NCBI GenBank assembly: GCA_025998755.1
Contig: AP024674.1
Coordinates: 3,225,813-3,289,812, forward strand
Source: Armatimonadota bacterium
GTDB taxonomy: Bacteria > Armatimonadota > UBA5829 > DSUL01
Reading direction: 5' to 3'
DNA: 64,000 nt
Shown: positions 15,822 through 25,590 of the stretch, piece after piece
Numbering within the stretch: the stretch's first letter is position 1
Layout: every line of letters starts with the position of its first letter
Notes under the pieces: model-generated
Databases searched by the model: none
Told to the model about the DNA's origin: nothing
The model's input: the letters and a program-made list of their open reading frames with translations, nothing else
Program-made: the position numbers and the translations under genes

Positions 15822-18293
15822 TCAGTTCTTGGAAGGCTCCTCCAACGGCAGATCCTCCAGAGCCGCGACAGACTTGGTGAAGAAGATCTTGCCGTCCTCC
15901 ACCTCGGCGCGGATGGTGTCGCCCTCGCTGAAGCGCCCCAGCAGGATCTCCTCCGACAGCGGATCCTCGATGTTCCGCTGCACGGCCCGGCGAAGCGGAC
16001 GGGCTCCGAACGTGGGATCGAACCCTTCCTCGGCCAGCATCTCCTTGACCTCGCGGCTGACCTCCAGCTCCATTCCCTGATTGCGCAGCTGAGCCTTCAC
16101 CCGGTCCAGCAGCAGATCCACGATCTGCAGGATCTGCTCGTGCGTCAGGGAGTGGAAGACTATGGTCTCATCCACCCGGTTCAGGAACTCCGGCCGGAAG
16201 ACCTTCTTCATCTCCTCCATCACGCGGTTGCGCATGCTCTGGTAGGAGCGATCGTTCTCGTCTCCCTTCTTCGCGGAGCGCAGCCCCATGCTGCTCTCCC
16301 CCGCGATCAGATGCGCCCCGATGTTGGAGGTCATTATGATGACCGTGTTCTTGAAGTCCACAACCCGGCCCTGAGCATCCGTCAGGCGGCCGTCCTCCAT
16401 CACCTGGAGCAGAATGTTGAAGACTTCCGGATGTGCCTTCTCGATCTCGTCCAGCAGGATCACGCTATACGGGCGGCGGCGGACCTGTTCGGTCAGCTGG
16501 CCGCCCTCGTCATAGCCGACATACCCCGGAGGAGCTCCCACCAGCCTGCTGACGGCGAAGCGCTCCATATATTCCGACATGTCGATACGGATCAGCGTAT
16601 CTTCGCTGTCGAACAGGAACTCCGCCAGAGCCCGGGCAAGCTCTGTCTTACCCACACCGGTGGGTCCCAGGAAGATGAACGAACCCATCGGACGGCGCGG
16701 ATCCTTCAGGCCGCTGCGCGCGCGCCGCACCGCCCGGCTGACGGCCTCGATGGCCTCGTCCTGCCCTATGACCCGGTTGTGCAGAGCCTCCTCCATCTTG
16801 AGCAGCTTGGAGGTCTCGCCCTCAACCAGCCGCGACACGGGAATGCCCGTCCAGGAGTAGACAATGTGGGCAATTTCTTCATCGCTGACCACATCAGGCA
16901 TGCTCTGCTTGCGGTCCTGCCACATCTCGTTCAGCTCGGCGATGCGGTCCTTCAGCTCGCGCTCGCGGATCCGCAGATCAGCTGCGCTTTCGTAGTCTGA
17001 TGTGTTCGGAATCTCGGCGAGCTTCTTCATGACCTCCTGCAGCTCCAGGTTCGCCTGCCTCAGCTCAGGAGGCGGCAGAGCAAGCTGCAGTCGAACCCGG
17101 GACGCAGCCTCGTCAATCAGGTCGATAGCCTTGTCCGGCAGGCAGCGGTCACTGATGTAACGGTCCGCCAGCCGGGCCGCGGCGGTCAGCGCGGCATCCT
17201 CGATGCGGATGCCGTGATGCTCCTCGTAGCGGGAAACCAGACCGCGCAGGATCTCAATGCACTCCTCGACGGAAGGCTCCCGTACCTGGACCGGCTGGAA
17301 CCTGCGCTCCAGGGCGGCGTCCCGCTCAATATATTTGCGGAACTCGTCCATGGTGGTGGCCCCGATGCACTGAAGCTCGCCGCGCGCCAGGGCAGGCTTC
17401 ATGATATTGGAAGCGTCGATGGCGCCTTCGGCCGCACCGGCGCCGACAAGCGTGTGCAGCTCATCCACAAACAGGATGACTTCGCCCGAGGCCTTGCGGA
17501 CCTCGTCAATGACACGCTTCATGCGCTCCTCGAACTCGCCCCGGTACTTGGTGCCCGCCACCAGACCCGGAAGATCCAGAGCCACGATGCGGCGGTCCTT
17601 CAGCATCTCCGGGATATCACCGGAAGCGATCCTCTGCGCCAGACCCTCCGCGATGGCGGTCTTGCCAACGCCAGGTTCGCCAATGAGGCACGGGTTGTTC
17701 TTGGTCCGCCGCGACAGGATCTGGATGACGCGCTCGATCTCCGTCTGACGTCCGATGACCGGGTCCAGCTTGTCCGCCCGGGCAAGCTCCGTGAGGTCGC
17801 GCCCGAACTCGTCCAGAGTGGGCGTGCGGGAGCGCGCGCGTGTGGCGGAGAGGGCGGTGTCCGTATCCTGCAGGTTCATCACTTCCCGGCGGGTCCTCTC
17901 CAGGTCCACGCCGAGCTTCTGGAGGACGCGGCCGGCCAGACCATCTCCCTCGCGGATCAGGCCAAGGAGGAGATGCTCAGTTCCGATATAGTTGTTATTC
18001 AGCTGTCGCGCCTCGTCATAGGCCAGGTCAATGACCCGCTTGGCGCGCGGGGTCAGCTGCATATCCTGGCCCAGGCGGCCATCGCCGCGCGAGACCTGTC
18101 GCTCCACTTCGGCCCGGATGCGGCTCAGCGAGACGCCAAGCCGGTCCAGGATCCGCGCGGCCACACTGTCATTCTCACGCACCAGCCCCAGAAGCAGATG
18201 CTCCGTACTGACGTAGTTCTCGCCGAGCCGGTTGGCCTCTTCCTGGGCGAAAAAGACCACGCGCCGGGCGCGCTCCGTAAACCGCTGCCACAT
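15822..18293 (-). CDS. clpC: ATP-dependent Clp protease ATP-binding subunit ClpC
   Basis: A 823-residue Hsp100 unfoldase. Two N-terminal Clp_N repeats (about residues 5-145), first AAA+ module with Walker A GEPGVGKT (about 205) and Walker B F-V-D-E-L-H-T-L, a UVR-containing middle domain (about 420-460), and a second AAA+ module with GPTGVGKTE (about 545) and L-L-D-E-I-E-K-A-H. The UVR/middle domain marks ClpC rather than ClpA or ClpB. It feeds proteins to ClpP. The usual Firmicutes partners ctsR-mcsA-mcsB are not adjacent. The ATG follows GGAGAGGAGG. A perfect TATAAT lies 47 bases upstream. Confidence 0.97.
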   Translation of the reverse strand: MWQRFTERARRVVFFAQEEANRLGENYVSTEHLLLGLVRENDSVAARILDRLGVSLSRIRAEVERQVSRGDGRLGQDMQLTPRAKRVIDLAYDEARQLNNNYIGTEHLLLGLIREGDGLAGRVLQKLGVDLERTRREVMNLQDTDTALSATRARSRTPTLDEFGRDLTELARADKLDPVIGRQTEIERVIQILSRRTKNNPCLIGEPGVGKTAIAEGLAQRIASGDIPEMLKDRRIVALDLPGLVAGTKYRGEFEERMKRVIDEVRKASGEVILFVDELHTLVGAGAAEGAIDASNIMKPALARGELQCIGATTMDEFRKYIERDAALERRFQPVQVREPSVEECIEILRGLVSRYEEHHGIRIEDAALTAAARLADRYISDRCLPDKAIDLIDEAASRVRLQLALPPPELRQANLELQEVMKKLAEIPNTSDYESAADLRIRERELKDRIAELNEMWQDRKQSMPDVVSDEEIAHIVYSWTGIPVSRLVEGETSKLLKMEEALHNRVIGQDEAIEAVSRAVRRARSGLKDPRRPMGSFIFLGPTGVGKTELARALAEFLFDSEDTLIRIDMSEYMERFAVSRLVGAPPGYVGYDEGGQLTEQVRRRPYSVILLDEIEKAHPEVFNILLQVMEDGRLTDAQGRVVDFKNTVIIMTSNIGAHLIAGESSMGLRSAKKGDENDRSYQSMRNRVMEEMKKVFRPEFLNRVDETIVFHSLTHEQILQIVDLLLDRVKAQLRNQGMELEVSREVKEMLAEEGFDPTFGARPLRRAVQRNIEDPLSEEILLGRFSEGDTIRAEVEDGKIFFTKSVAALEDLPLEEPSKN

Positions 18294-18339
18294 AGACTAT
18301 CGGACCTCCTCTCCTGGCCGGTTGCCTCCAGACACTTAG

Positions 18340-18345
18340 ATTATA
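18340..18345 (-). promoter_or_regulatory. -10 element of clpC
   Basis: A perfect TATAAT on the minus strand, 46 bases before the ATG. The -35 region (CCCGGT-like) is poor, so expression may need an activator or another sigma factor. Confidence 0.55.
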
Positions 18346-18545
18346 CCTCTTTCATTCATGGAACCGGGGCGTACCGGGACGCTCCGGGCACCTTCTCTTA
18401 CCACCTGTTTCGGTCTTCCGGGCTTCTTGCGAGAGACCCCGCGCCGCAAGACTTTCACAGGTCTCCCTTACTCAGACAGGACGCCCGCCTGCGGGGTTCC
18501 TGTTGCGTTCGCTGCCGCCCCGCGCGGGCATCGGTGGAACAGAAG

Positions 18546-18571
18546 AGCCGCGGAAGCTGACTTCCGCGGCT
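18546..18571 (-). terminator. ilvE terminator
   Basis: AGCCGCGGAAG/CTTCCGCGGCT, 11-bp stem and 4-base loop, followed on the minus strand by CTTCTGTTCC. It lies 47 bases after the ilvE stop. Confidence 0.75.
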
Positions 18572-18617
18572 GCTGGACTGTGCGGGATCTCGCCGTCTTT
18601 CAGTGCCGGACTCCGCC

Positions 18618-19529
18618 TCACCCGACACCCGTCGCGGCTGTCGCGTTTTCATCATAGATAGGAACGCCGGATGTCGCGGTCAGTTCCCTGAAAGCCTCCA
18701 TAAGCGAGCGCGTCACCGGCCCGGGGTGTCCCTCGCCGATAACCCTGCCGTCCACCGTCCGCACCGGGATGACCTCCGCCGCCGTGCCCGTCAGGAAGCA
18801 CTCGTCGGCGGTGTAGACATCGAACAGCGTAAAGATGTCCTCGCGGACCGTCAGGCCCTGCTCGCGGGCCAGCTCGATGACTGTGTTCCGTGTGATGCCC
18901 AGAAGGATGCCCGCCCAGGACGGCGGAGTAATGATCTCCCCTCTCCGGACGATGAAGATATTGTCTCCCGTGCATTCGGCCACGTAGCCCTGCGTGTTCA
19001 GCATCAACCCTTCGCCAGCATTGACGCGGTTGGCTTCGATCTTCGCCTGGATGTTGGCCACGTACTTGCCCAGACTTTTGATGCGCGGCTCCACCGTCTG
19101 CGGAAGCGGGATGCGGGTGGAGACCGTCATGACGTCCAGACCGTTTTCGTACATCGAGCGGGGATACAGGCTCAGGGCGTCGTTCATCACCACCACGGTT
19201 GCCGGCCCGTTGATGTTGCGGGGATCCAGCCCCAGGGAAACGCCCCGGCTGACCGTGATGCGGTTGTAGCCGTCCTTCACGCCATTCCTGCGAGACAGGT
19301 CCAGAATCGCTGCCCGCAGCTCGTCGCGGCTCATGCCGATCTCGATCATCAGCGCTTTGGCGCTGAAGTACAGCCGCTCCAGATGCTCATCCAGCTTGAA
19401 GATGCGCCCGTTGTAGGTGCGGATGCCCTCGAATACGCCGTCGCCGTAAAGGAACCCGTGGTCGTAGACGGAGACCTTGCCCTGGTCGTGCGGGACGACC
19501 TCTCCGTTGAGGAAGATGAAGTTGCCCAT
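18618..19529 (-). CDS. ilvE: Branched-chain amino acid aminotransferase
   Basis: A 303-residue class IV PLP enzyme that makes Leu, Ile and Val from their 2-oxoacids with glutamate as donor. Motifs: V-Y-D-H-G-F-L-Y-G-D-G-V-F-E-G-I-R, catalytic Lys in R-I-K-S-L (about K151), E-C-T-G-D-N-I-F, and F-L-T-G-T-A-A-E-V-I-P-V. The last fits BCAT better than D-alanine transaminase or aminodeoxychorismate lyase. I chose the ATG at 19529; the reading frame extends further up but that part shows no family similarity. AGGAGC lies 12 bases upstream. Confidence 0.93.
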   Translation of the reverse strand: MGNFIFLNGEVVPHDQGKVSVYDHGFLYGDGVFEGIRTYNGRIFKLDEHLERLYFSAKALMIEIGMSRDELRAAILDLSRRNGVKDGYNRITVSRGVSLGLDPRNINGPATVVVMNDALSLYPRSMYENGLDVMTVSTRIPLPQTVEPRIKSLGKYVANIQAKIEANRVNAGEGLMLNTQGYVAECTGDNIFIVRRGEIITPPSWAGILLGITRNTVIELAREQGLTVREDIFTLFDVYTADECFLTGTAAEVIPVRTVDGRVIGEGHPGPVTRSLMEAFRELTATSGVPIYDENATAATGVG

Positions 19530-19923
19530 GTGGTCCGGTCTGCTCCTGAAGAGGGTAAAACGGAGTATAGCATACCCCCCGGGCCGCGGCAAACCGCGCT
19601 TTTGCCTCCTACCGTGCAATACCGGCGACCGTGGTCCATGTCCCCCGTTTCCGGTGCTTAAGTTTCGGTGTCCCGGTAAGCTTATTCCCGGAACCTCTCC
19701 ACCTCCGCAGGTTGAGCCGTCCGGCGCAGGCGGACTAGTCGGAACCACGGGCTGGAACATTTCCATTCTTTTGTTCGTCTCTCGGATAATCCTTGACCTG
19801 GCCGCAAGGATATGCTACGCTGAGTTTAGGTCAGGAAATGCAGGTCCAATCCCCCCGGCGTCCCGGGATCGGCGCCGGGAGATGGAATGGGGCCTCCCGT
19901 TGCGGACGAAAGGAGGAGAAGAT
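19530..19923. other. Divergent intergenic region, ilvE and VWA operon
   Basis: 394 bases. On the minus strand a -10 TATACT (19564-19569) with a weak -35 TTTGCC (19588-19593) 18 bases away probably serves ilvE. A good plus-strand promoter is listed separately. No gene is seen. Confidence 0.45.
19793..19821 (+). promoter_or_regulatory. Sigma-70-type promoter of the VWA/PEP-CTERM pair
   Basis: TTGACC, 17-base spacer, TACGCT. A transcript would start near 19828 and leave a leader of about 95 bases before the ATG at 19924. Confidence 0.65.
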
Positions 19924-22401
19924 ATGGAAGTCGTCCGCATCCGAACGGTCGTGTGCGCGCTGCTTGCCGGCATGCTCCTGTCAATGTACCCCCCCCCGCG
20001 CCTGAGCGCGGCTCCTCTGAGTGATCCTGCCGCCGTCCGGAGCGTGATGGACGCTCTTGCCGCACCGGACGGGACATCGGTGACGCTGCGCGCTGTGCTT
20101 GTTTCCCGTGTGTCTGCGGACGCTGTGTATGTGGAGGTGCGGGACGCCTGGGACGGTCACTTCCGCCTTGCGGTTGTGCCGGGAGAGCGTGTGGCGGTTC
20201 ATCCTTCGCAGACGGTGGATGTGTCTGGAGTGATGGGGACGCTTGCGTCGGGCCGGCGAGTGGTGCTTGGGGCGGTGTTGGGGGTGTATCGTGACAGGCG
20301 GGGAGAGGTGGTTCTTCCGCCTGTGGCTCCCGGGATGGCGGAGGATGGGACCCTGTGGCGTTCGCCTGCTCCGGTGAGTGGCGTTGGCGGTGCGCTTGCG
20401 GGGTTGTCGCTGCGTCGTTTGGAGGAGGAGCCGGAGGTGCCTGCGGATGGTGAGGGTGAGCCTCCGGTGGGTTCGCCGCCTGCGGTGGGGACGATCGCCT
20501 GGGCCAAGACCCGGCCGGACGGGACGCAGGTCAGCCTGTACGGCAAAGTAGTCACAGCGGTGTTTCCCGACGCCGCTCCGCCCTGTTTATACATACAGGA
20601 ACCGGACAGGGCTTCGGGCATCCGAGTTGTTCCTGAGCACTTCGGCGGGGTGTGGCCTGTGCGTGGGAACACAGTCAATGTCGTTGACTATGAGGTGCTC
20701 ACGGACGCTGACGGCGAGAGATATCTTGTCGCGCCTGGCGCGGGCGGGCGTTTCCCCAGCATCGGGGTAGTCCCCACGGCAGTGCCGGTGCCTCCTCTCA
20801 CAGTGACGACGCGTTCTGTCTGGTGCGGGCCGCTGGGAGGCGAGGCAACAGGAGCCCGCGTGGACGGAGTTGAAGGGAGCGGTCTGCATCTCATAGGTCT
20901 CTTTGTCCGCCTTGCGGGAGTGGTGAGCTACGTTGATCCCTCTGGTGAGTTCTTTTGCGTGAGTGATGGTGCAGCTCGACCGGGGGTGGTGGCAGATATC
21001 CCGGTAACAGACCGCGACGGAAACCCGGGCGTCCGGGTGCTGACGGATGACTGGGTGCCTCAGACAGGAAGTCAGGTCACGGTTGTAGGTGTGGCAGGGC
21101 TAGAGCGGGATGTCGCCGGCGACGATATCTACCCGGTAATACGGGCGCTTCCTTGCGAGTCCCTTCGCTTGAGCACCCCGGTGGTCTTTGTTCCGCAGTG
21201 TCAGGGCACCACCTCTGTATACGCTGTGGTTGATCTGTGCGGAGACACAGCGCGAGAGGTGCCTGTGGAGTTTGGCATTCACTTCGCCGACGGGTATTTC
21301 CTTGAGAGCGGGCAGCAAACTGCCACCGTCTTAGCTGACTCTTCCGGGCGGGCGACGGCAACCTTGGTGCAGACATCAGGAGGGTGGTCTCCTTTTGTCA
21401 CAGCTACCGCTGGTGGATCGCAGGTTTCGACGCCGCTGGTGGTGGCCGGCTCATCGTGGCAATGTAACGCGGAGATCACTTGCGAGCCCTTCTGGGCTCT
21501 GGCAGGAAACCAGGTGGAGGTTGTGGCACGTTGCACAACGGGGAGTGGAGAGACGTGGCGGGGGTTGCCCGGGCAGTTGGTGACCCTGACTTGCAGTGGC
21601 GGGGCGTTCTTCAATGGCGCTCAGTCTTTGACGGCACTTTCGGATAACAATGGAGAAGTGCGAGCGGTGCTGGCCGTGGGGTCCCAGTGCCCGTCGCAGA
21701 TCACGGTGGCAATGTCTTACGTTGATCCCTGCAACATCGTGCGGGCGGATGCCGCGCAGGTGGACGTCTATTGCGATGGCAGTGCGGTCCGCGATCTGTG
21801 GTTGTGCATTGACGTGACGGGAAGTATGCAATGGATTTGGGCTGTGCCCAGTATGGTCAAACTGGTGCGGGACCTGGACAGCGCGCGCATTCCGCTCCGG
21901 CTGGGCGGAGTGAAGTTTAATGACGAGAACCTGATCCGGCCGGATCAGGTGCGCTCACTGGCGCAGTTCCGCTCAGTGCGCCGGTTCATTGAGGAGTATC
22001 TTGATCAGTGGTATGAAGGGAACAGTCACAGCTCGGTTCAGGAGCTGCAACTTGATGCTCTGATGCTTGCGGCTAACGACCTTGCTGCGAATGCGGCTCC
22101 GGGCAACACGCAGAACCGCTTCGTTGCACTGGTAACAGATGCCGCATATCACTACCTGGACGATCCATACGGTGGAACGGAGAGAAGTAGCCTTACCTTC
22201 ACGGCGGTACGAGAGGTGCTGGAGCAAGCAGAAGCTCGCGTCTATATCTCGCTGTGGGAGTTTGATCATTTTCTCCGTGATACAGTCTACGATGGTCTGA
22301 ATGTAAACGACGGCCAGTTTGAAGATCCGGTGATTACGTATCTTGACGAGGAGCGGTATCCATTTACGCTGCTGCGTCAGGCGATGGGGCTGGTCCAATG
22401 A
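19924..22401 (+). CDS. Exported protein with OB-like modules and von Willebrand A domain
   Basis: An 825-residue exported protein. A signal peptide (about residues 1-30) is followed by three beta-rich segments between about residues 35 and 420. They carry the shared motifs L-Y-I-Q-E-P-D-R-A-S-G-I-R-V and G-L-F-V-R-L-A-G-V-V, found in three other exported proteins here. Then come Ig-like strands with paired cysteines (about 420-620). The C-terminus (about 625-815) is a VWA domain with MIDAS motif C-I-D-V-T-G-S-M. VWA domains bind ligands through a metal ion. Wobble use in 20.1-20.5 kb (many GTG, GGT, TCG) differs from the neighbours, a possible sign of recent acquisition. AGGAGG precedes the ATG. 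The TGA overlaps the PEP-CTERM start. Confidence 0.8.
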   Translation: MEVVRIRTVVCALLAGMLLSMYPPPRLSAAPLSDPAAVRSVMDALAAPDGTSVTLRAVLVSRVSADAVYVEVRDAWDGHFRLAVVPGERVAVHPSQTVDVSGVMGTLASGRRVVLGAVLGVYRDRRGEVVLPPVAPGMAEDGTLWRSPAPVSGVGGALAGLSLRRLEEEPEVPADGEGEPPVGSPPAVGTIAWAKTRPDGTQVSLYGKVVTAVFPDAAPPCLYIQEPDRASGIRVVPEHFGGVWPVRGNTVNVVDYEVLTDADGERYLVAPGAGGRFPSIGVVPTAVPVPPLTVTTRSVWCGPLGGEATGARVDGVEGSGLHLIGLFVRLAGVVSYVDPSGEFFCVSDGAARPGVVADIPVTDRDGNPGVRVLTDDWVPQTGSQVTVVGVAGLERDVAGDDIYPVIRALPCESLRLSTPVVFVPQCQGTTSVYAVVDLCGDTAREVPVEFGIHFADGYFLESGQQTATVLADSSGRATATLVQTSGGWSPFVTATAGGSQVSTPLVVAGSSWQCNAEITCEPFWALAGNQVEVVARCTTGSGETWRGLPGQLVTLTCSGGAFFNGAQSLTALSDNNGEVRAVLAVGSQCPSQITVAMSYVDPCNIVRADAAQVDVYCDGSAVRDLWLCIDVTGSMQWIWAVPSMVKLVRDLDSARIPLRLGGVKFNDENLIRPDQVRSLAQFRSVRRFIEEYLDQWYEGNSHSSVQELQLDALMLAANDLAANAAPGNTQNRFVALVTDAAYHYLDDPYGGTERSSLTFTAVREVLEQAEARVYISLWEFDHFLRDTVYDGLNVNDGQFEDPVITYLDEERYPFTLLRQAMGLVQ

Positions 22402-23069
22402 AGGGGTTCAGAAAGATGCGTAAAGCCATCCTGCTCAATACTGCCTGTGCGGCGCTGCTGTTCTGCACTCTCCCATCTCTGGCATCGTGGGATCGCTGGA
22501 GCTGGGGATTCGATGCCTCGATTGACAGGGTGAACTCATACGGGGCTTTCGGGGTAAACGCCTCAGCTCTCGATGGGTTTGACGCCTTGGACACGCTGGT
22601 GAGGGACGAGCCTCTCCCTCTGGTGGGAGTGTACAAGATAGCTGGCGAGGACGGGTGGGATGGGCCGACGGGCTTCTACGCCCGTGATATGAGGGCACCG
22701 CTTCCAGCGGTGGTGGGTGCCCGGCAGACCTGGCTTTTCTATACCTGGATAGATTCCCGCCTGGAAGGCGATGTCCCCTGGTTCGCCCTGGGATGGGTCT
22801 CTCCACGCGGTGCGCCTCCACAGATCTGGGTTACCATTACTTTGCTCACGAAACCCGAGGGAATTGCGGAAGGGCCGTCGGTGGGGACGATGTGGGATGT
22901 TTCTGCGAAGCCGTTCGGCGGCGTGCAGCTTCCTCCGTTCAAGACATCGGACGGCAGGGAGGGTTATCTTTTCGCGCTGACGGCCACGGTGATCCCGGAG
23001 CCCGCCTCTCTTTTCATCCTTACGGCCGGACTGGCCGGGATGGGAGGCCTGATGCACAGGCGGCGGTGA
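22398..23069 (+). CDS. PEP-CTERM sorted exported protein
   Basis: A 223-residue protein with a signal peptide (about residues 5-28) and a C-terminal PEP-CTERM signal: V-I-P-E-P-A-S-L-F, a hydrophobic stretch, then MHRRR at the end. PEP-CTERM proteins are cut by an exosortase and released to the surface or the extracellular matrix in bacteria with an outer membrane. The middle is Trp/Gly-rich with no known domain. The ATG overlaps the TGA of the VWA gene (ATGA), so the two are probably made together. No exosortase is in the window. Confidence 0.83.
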   Translation: MKGFRKMRKAILLNTACAALLFCTLPSLASWDRWSWGFDASIDRVNSYGAFGVNASALDGFDALDTLVRDEPLPLVGVYKIAGEDGWDGPTGFYARDMRAPLPAVVGARQTWLFYTWIDSRLEGDVPWFALGWVSPRGAPPQIWVTITLLTKPEGIAEGPSVGTMWDVSAKPFGGVQLPPFKTSDGREGYLFALTATVIPEPASLFILTAGLAGMGGLMHRRR

Positions 23070-23209
23070 AGTCTCGACACGCGCGCCTGCGGCGCGCTAC
23101 TCGACCGGCGTAGGGGCGGAGCCTAGAGTCTAGCGTCGAGCCTCAAGAGAGGGTGATGAGAAGTCGCCCTCACCCGGATCCTCTACCGTTTCCGTGGAGA
23201 GGGCCCTTT
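23070..23209. repeat. Hairpin-rich intergenic sequence, possible extragenic repeat
   Basis: Contains GCGCGCC-TGC-GGCGCGC (23081-23097) and a stretch CCCTCACCCGGATCCTCTACC...GTGGAGAGGGCCC (23167-23205). The second resembles the CCCTCACCC/GAGAGGG extragenic repeats of many bacterial genomes. The end of aspA runs into it. Only one copy is seen here, so its repeat status is inferred. Confidence 0.35.
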
Positions 23210-24630
23210 CTCTGGTTCCTGCCGGGGACTCCGGGGCGGGTCATCTCTCCGGCGGAAAGAATGACGTCCAGATCCTCTGCGGAGAGCAGCCCTGTCTCCA
23301 GCGCCACCTCCCGGACAGTGCGCCCGGACGCCAGGGCTTCTCGCGCGATGGCCGTGGCCTTCTCGTATCCGATATGTCCCACAAGCGCCGTAGCCAGGCC
23401 AAGCGAATTCTCGGCCAGCTGGCGGCACCGCTGCTCATCCGCCTCGATTCCCGCCACGCATTTCGTGGCCAGAAGGTTGGCCGCTCCGCGCAGAAGATCG
23501 AAGCTCTTCAACAGGTTGTGTGCGATGCAGGGAAGGAAAGCATTGAGCTCCAGCTGTCCGGACTGCGCCGCCAGGGTCACAGCCAGGTCGCAGGCCTGGA
23601 TCTGGAACGCCGCCTGGGTCACCGCCTCCGGCACCACAGGGTTAACCTTGCCCGGCATGATTGAGGAGCCTGCCTGAAGCTCCGGCAGACGGATCTCCGC
23701 AAATCCGGCCCGCGGGCCGCTGGAGAGCAGCCGCAGATCCGCGCTGATCTTGGCCAGGTTTACCGCAGCGGAGCGGATCAGTCCGGAAACCTCCACGAAG
23801 ACGTCGCAGTTCTGCGTGACGTCCATCATGTTCTCGGCGCGCGCCAGCGGCAGGCCGGTGATCTCCCGCAGGATGTCTGCAGCCACATACAGGAAGCGCA
23901 GGTCAGCGTTCATACCGGTTCCCACTGCCGTCCCGCCCAGGTTCACCTGCCGAAGCCTCTCCCCCACGTTGTACAACCGCCACCAGTCACGCTTGACCGC
24001 CTGAGCCCAGGCCGCGAACTCCTGTCCCAAAGTCACGGGAACAGCGTCCTGCATCTCCGTCCGGCCGATCTTCAGCACGCCGGCGAACTCGGTCTCTTTG
24101 GACTGTAGAGCCCCTTGCAGGCGGTTCATCTCGCCGGTGGCCTCCTGCAGCAGCCGCAGCGACGCCACCCGGACCGCGGTGGGGAAGACGTCGTTGGTGG
24201 ACTGGGACAGGTTCACGTGGTCCAGGGGGTGGACCAGTGAGTAGTCACCCTTGGTGCCGCCCAGAAGCTCGATGGCCCGGTTGGCCAGCACCTCGTTTGC
24301 GTTCATGTTGGCCGATGTCCCGGCCCCGCCCTGAAGCGCATCCGTCAGGAACTGGTCCCGCAGCTCCCCTGCCGCCACCTCGTCTGCGGCGCGGCAGATG
24401 GCGTCGGCGATCTCCGGCTTCAGAAGTCCGGCGCGGCGGTTGGCCAGGGCGCACGCTTTTTTCACCAGAGCCAGTGCGCGTATCAGCTCCGGATGGAGTC
24501 CCTCTCCCGCCAGATGGAAGTTCCGGGCGGCGCGTGCGGTGTGGATGCCGTAGTAGGCCTCCGCTGGGATCTCCATCTCTCCCAGCAGATCGTGTTCCCT
24601 GCGAACGGCAGGATTAGCATCCGCGCCCAT
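23170..24630 (-). CDS. aspA: Aspartate ammonia-lyase
   Basis: A 486-residue fumarase/aspartase enzyme: L-aspartate to fumarate and ammonia. Motifs: Y-Y-G-I-H-T, G-G-A-G-T-S-A-N-M-N-A-N-E-V, N-L-S-Q-S-T-N-D-V-F-P-T-A, G-R-T-E-M-Q-D-A-V-P-V-T-L, and the signature G-S-S-I-M-P-G-K-V-N-P. Aspartase fits better than fumarase, which has T-H-x-Q-D-A-x-P-L-T-L; here E-M-Q-D-A. The normal aspartase C-terminus ends near R-P-G (about residue 466); the last 20 residues come from repeat-like DNA. ATG at 24630 lies three bases after the stop of the lipoprotein gene, so the two form an operon. Confidence 0.92.
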   Translation of the reverse strand: MGADANPAVRREHDLLGEMEIPAEAYYGIHTARAARNFHLAGEGLHPELIRALALVKKACALANRRAGLLKPEIADAICRAADEVAAGELRDQFLTDALQGGAGTSANMNANEVLANRAIELLGGTKGDYSLVHPLDHVNLSQSTNDVFPTAVRVASLRLLQEATGEMNRLQGALQSKETEFAGVLKIGRTEMQDAVPVTLGQEFAAWAQAVKRDWWRLYNVGERLRQVNLGGTAVGTGMNADLRFLYVAADILREITGLPLARAENMMDVTQNCDVFVEVSGLIRSAAVNLAKISADLRLLSSGPRAGFAEIRLPELQAGSSIMPGKVNPVVPEAVTQAAFQIQACDLAVTLAAQSGQLELNAFLPCIAHNLLKSFDLLRGAANLLATKCVAGIEADEQRCRQLAENSLGLATALVGHIGYEKATAIAREALASGRTVREVALETGLLSAEDLDVILSAGEMTRPGVPGRNQRKGPLHGNGRGSG

Positions 24631-24633
24631 TCG

Positions 24634-25590
24634 TTATTTCTGCTCCACCGACGGTCCGGCGAGAAGCCTGGTCTCCCGGCTCTCCTGCACCACTACGGGC
24701 ATCTCCTGACCTTTCGGTCCGCGCAGCGGGACCTGGAGGGTGCGGGAGGATTTCTCGAAGTGCACGATCATTGTCTCCGGGTCCACCAGGCGCTCTCCGG
24801 ACCCGCTGATGCTGAATCCGGGAAGCTCGGCTACCGGGCGCGGTCTCAGACGGAGGCGGACCGTGTCGCGGGCGAGGTCGTTGGCCTGCGCCTGGAGCTT
24901 CCCGGAGTCCGTTCCGAATGTGAACTTCAGTCGGGCAAGCCTTCTGTCGCCCTGCTGCTGCCATCCCGTGAACACGGTCACGATGTAATAGCGTGCCTGC
25001 CGTCCGTCGGGGAGGGGGGCGACTCCTTCGCTCACCCATCCCGCGCCGGGCTCCGCCGGCAGCCCGATGGCGTCTCCGATGCGCGCCCTCCAGGCACTGG
25101 TCTCCTTTTCCACCAGCACCTTTTCGCTCAGCGTGGCTGGCAGGGATCGCGCCATCTCTTTCGGCGCAACACGCAGAGCCGCATCCAGGACGCTGCCGTA
25201 GCCCTCGATGCTCTGCAGCCTTCCCTCCGCGTCTAGGCGATACGTCACCCGAGTGGTGTTCACTATTTGCTGCACCGGATCCGCCACGGGTTTCCCGGCG
25301 CGCATCATCTCGAACCCGGACGGGTCGGCCACCATCGTGTATCCTGCGTCTGAGCGGGTCACCGAATACCGGATCCGGACCTTAAGGGTCTCCTCGTCCG
25401 GATCCAGACCTGCGGCCAAGAGCGTGCGCCGGGAGGTGGATTCCTCCGTCCACGTCGTCCCGCTTGCGGGATTGAAGCGGAACACAGGCTGCGTATCCTC
25501 CTCCGCGGCGGCAGGCCGGCAAGCGGCCAGTGTCGCGGCGATCAGCATTGCTTTGGCTAAGGCTAAGATCAAGAACCGGTTGTGTTGCAT
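24634..25590 (-). CDS. Putative lipoprotein, function unknown
   Basis: A 318-residue protein. The N-terminus has a hydrophobic stretch ending L-A-A-C (lipobox), so it is probably a lipoprotein; cleavage after AAA is the alternative. The rest is a beta-rich extracytoplasmic domain with W-x-x-E pairs (T-T-W-T-E-E-S, V-T-Y-R-L-D-A-E-G-R-L), resembling DUF6263-like exported proteins seen in bacteroidetes and planctomycetes; I cannot assign it firmly. ATG at 25590 has GGAAGG ten bases upstream. It precedes aspA. Confidence 0.7.
   Translation of the reverse strand: MQHNRFLILALAKAMLIAATLAACRPAAAEEDTQPVFRFNPASGTTWTEESTSRRTLLAAGLDPDEETLKVRIRYSVTRSDAGYTMVADPSGFEMMRAGKPVADPVQQIVNTTRVTYRLDAEGRLQSIEGYGSVLDAALRVAPKEMARSLPATLSEKVLVEKETSAWRARIGDAIGLPAEPGAGWVSEGVAPLPDGRQARYYIVTVFTGWQQQGDRRLARLKFTFGTDSGKLQAQANDLARDTVRLRLRPRPVAELPGFSISGSGERLVDPETMIVHFEKSSRTLQVPLRGPKGQEMPVVVQESRETRLLAGPSVEQK

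Larger units (their letters stand above)
18294..18617. other. Intergenic region between clpC and ilvE
   Basis: 324 bases holding the clpC -10 element and the ilvE terminator. I see no gene, repressor box (CIRCE or CtsR-type) or riboswitch. Confidence 0.5.

Noticed and set aside
17214..18560. Long plus-strand reading frame opposite clpC
   Set aside because: It is the antisense shadow of clpC, has no ribosome site or family motif, and arises from the strong third-position G+C bias.
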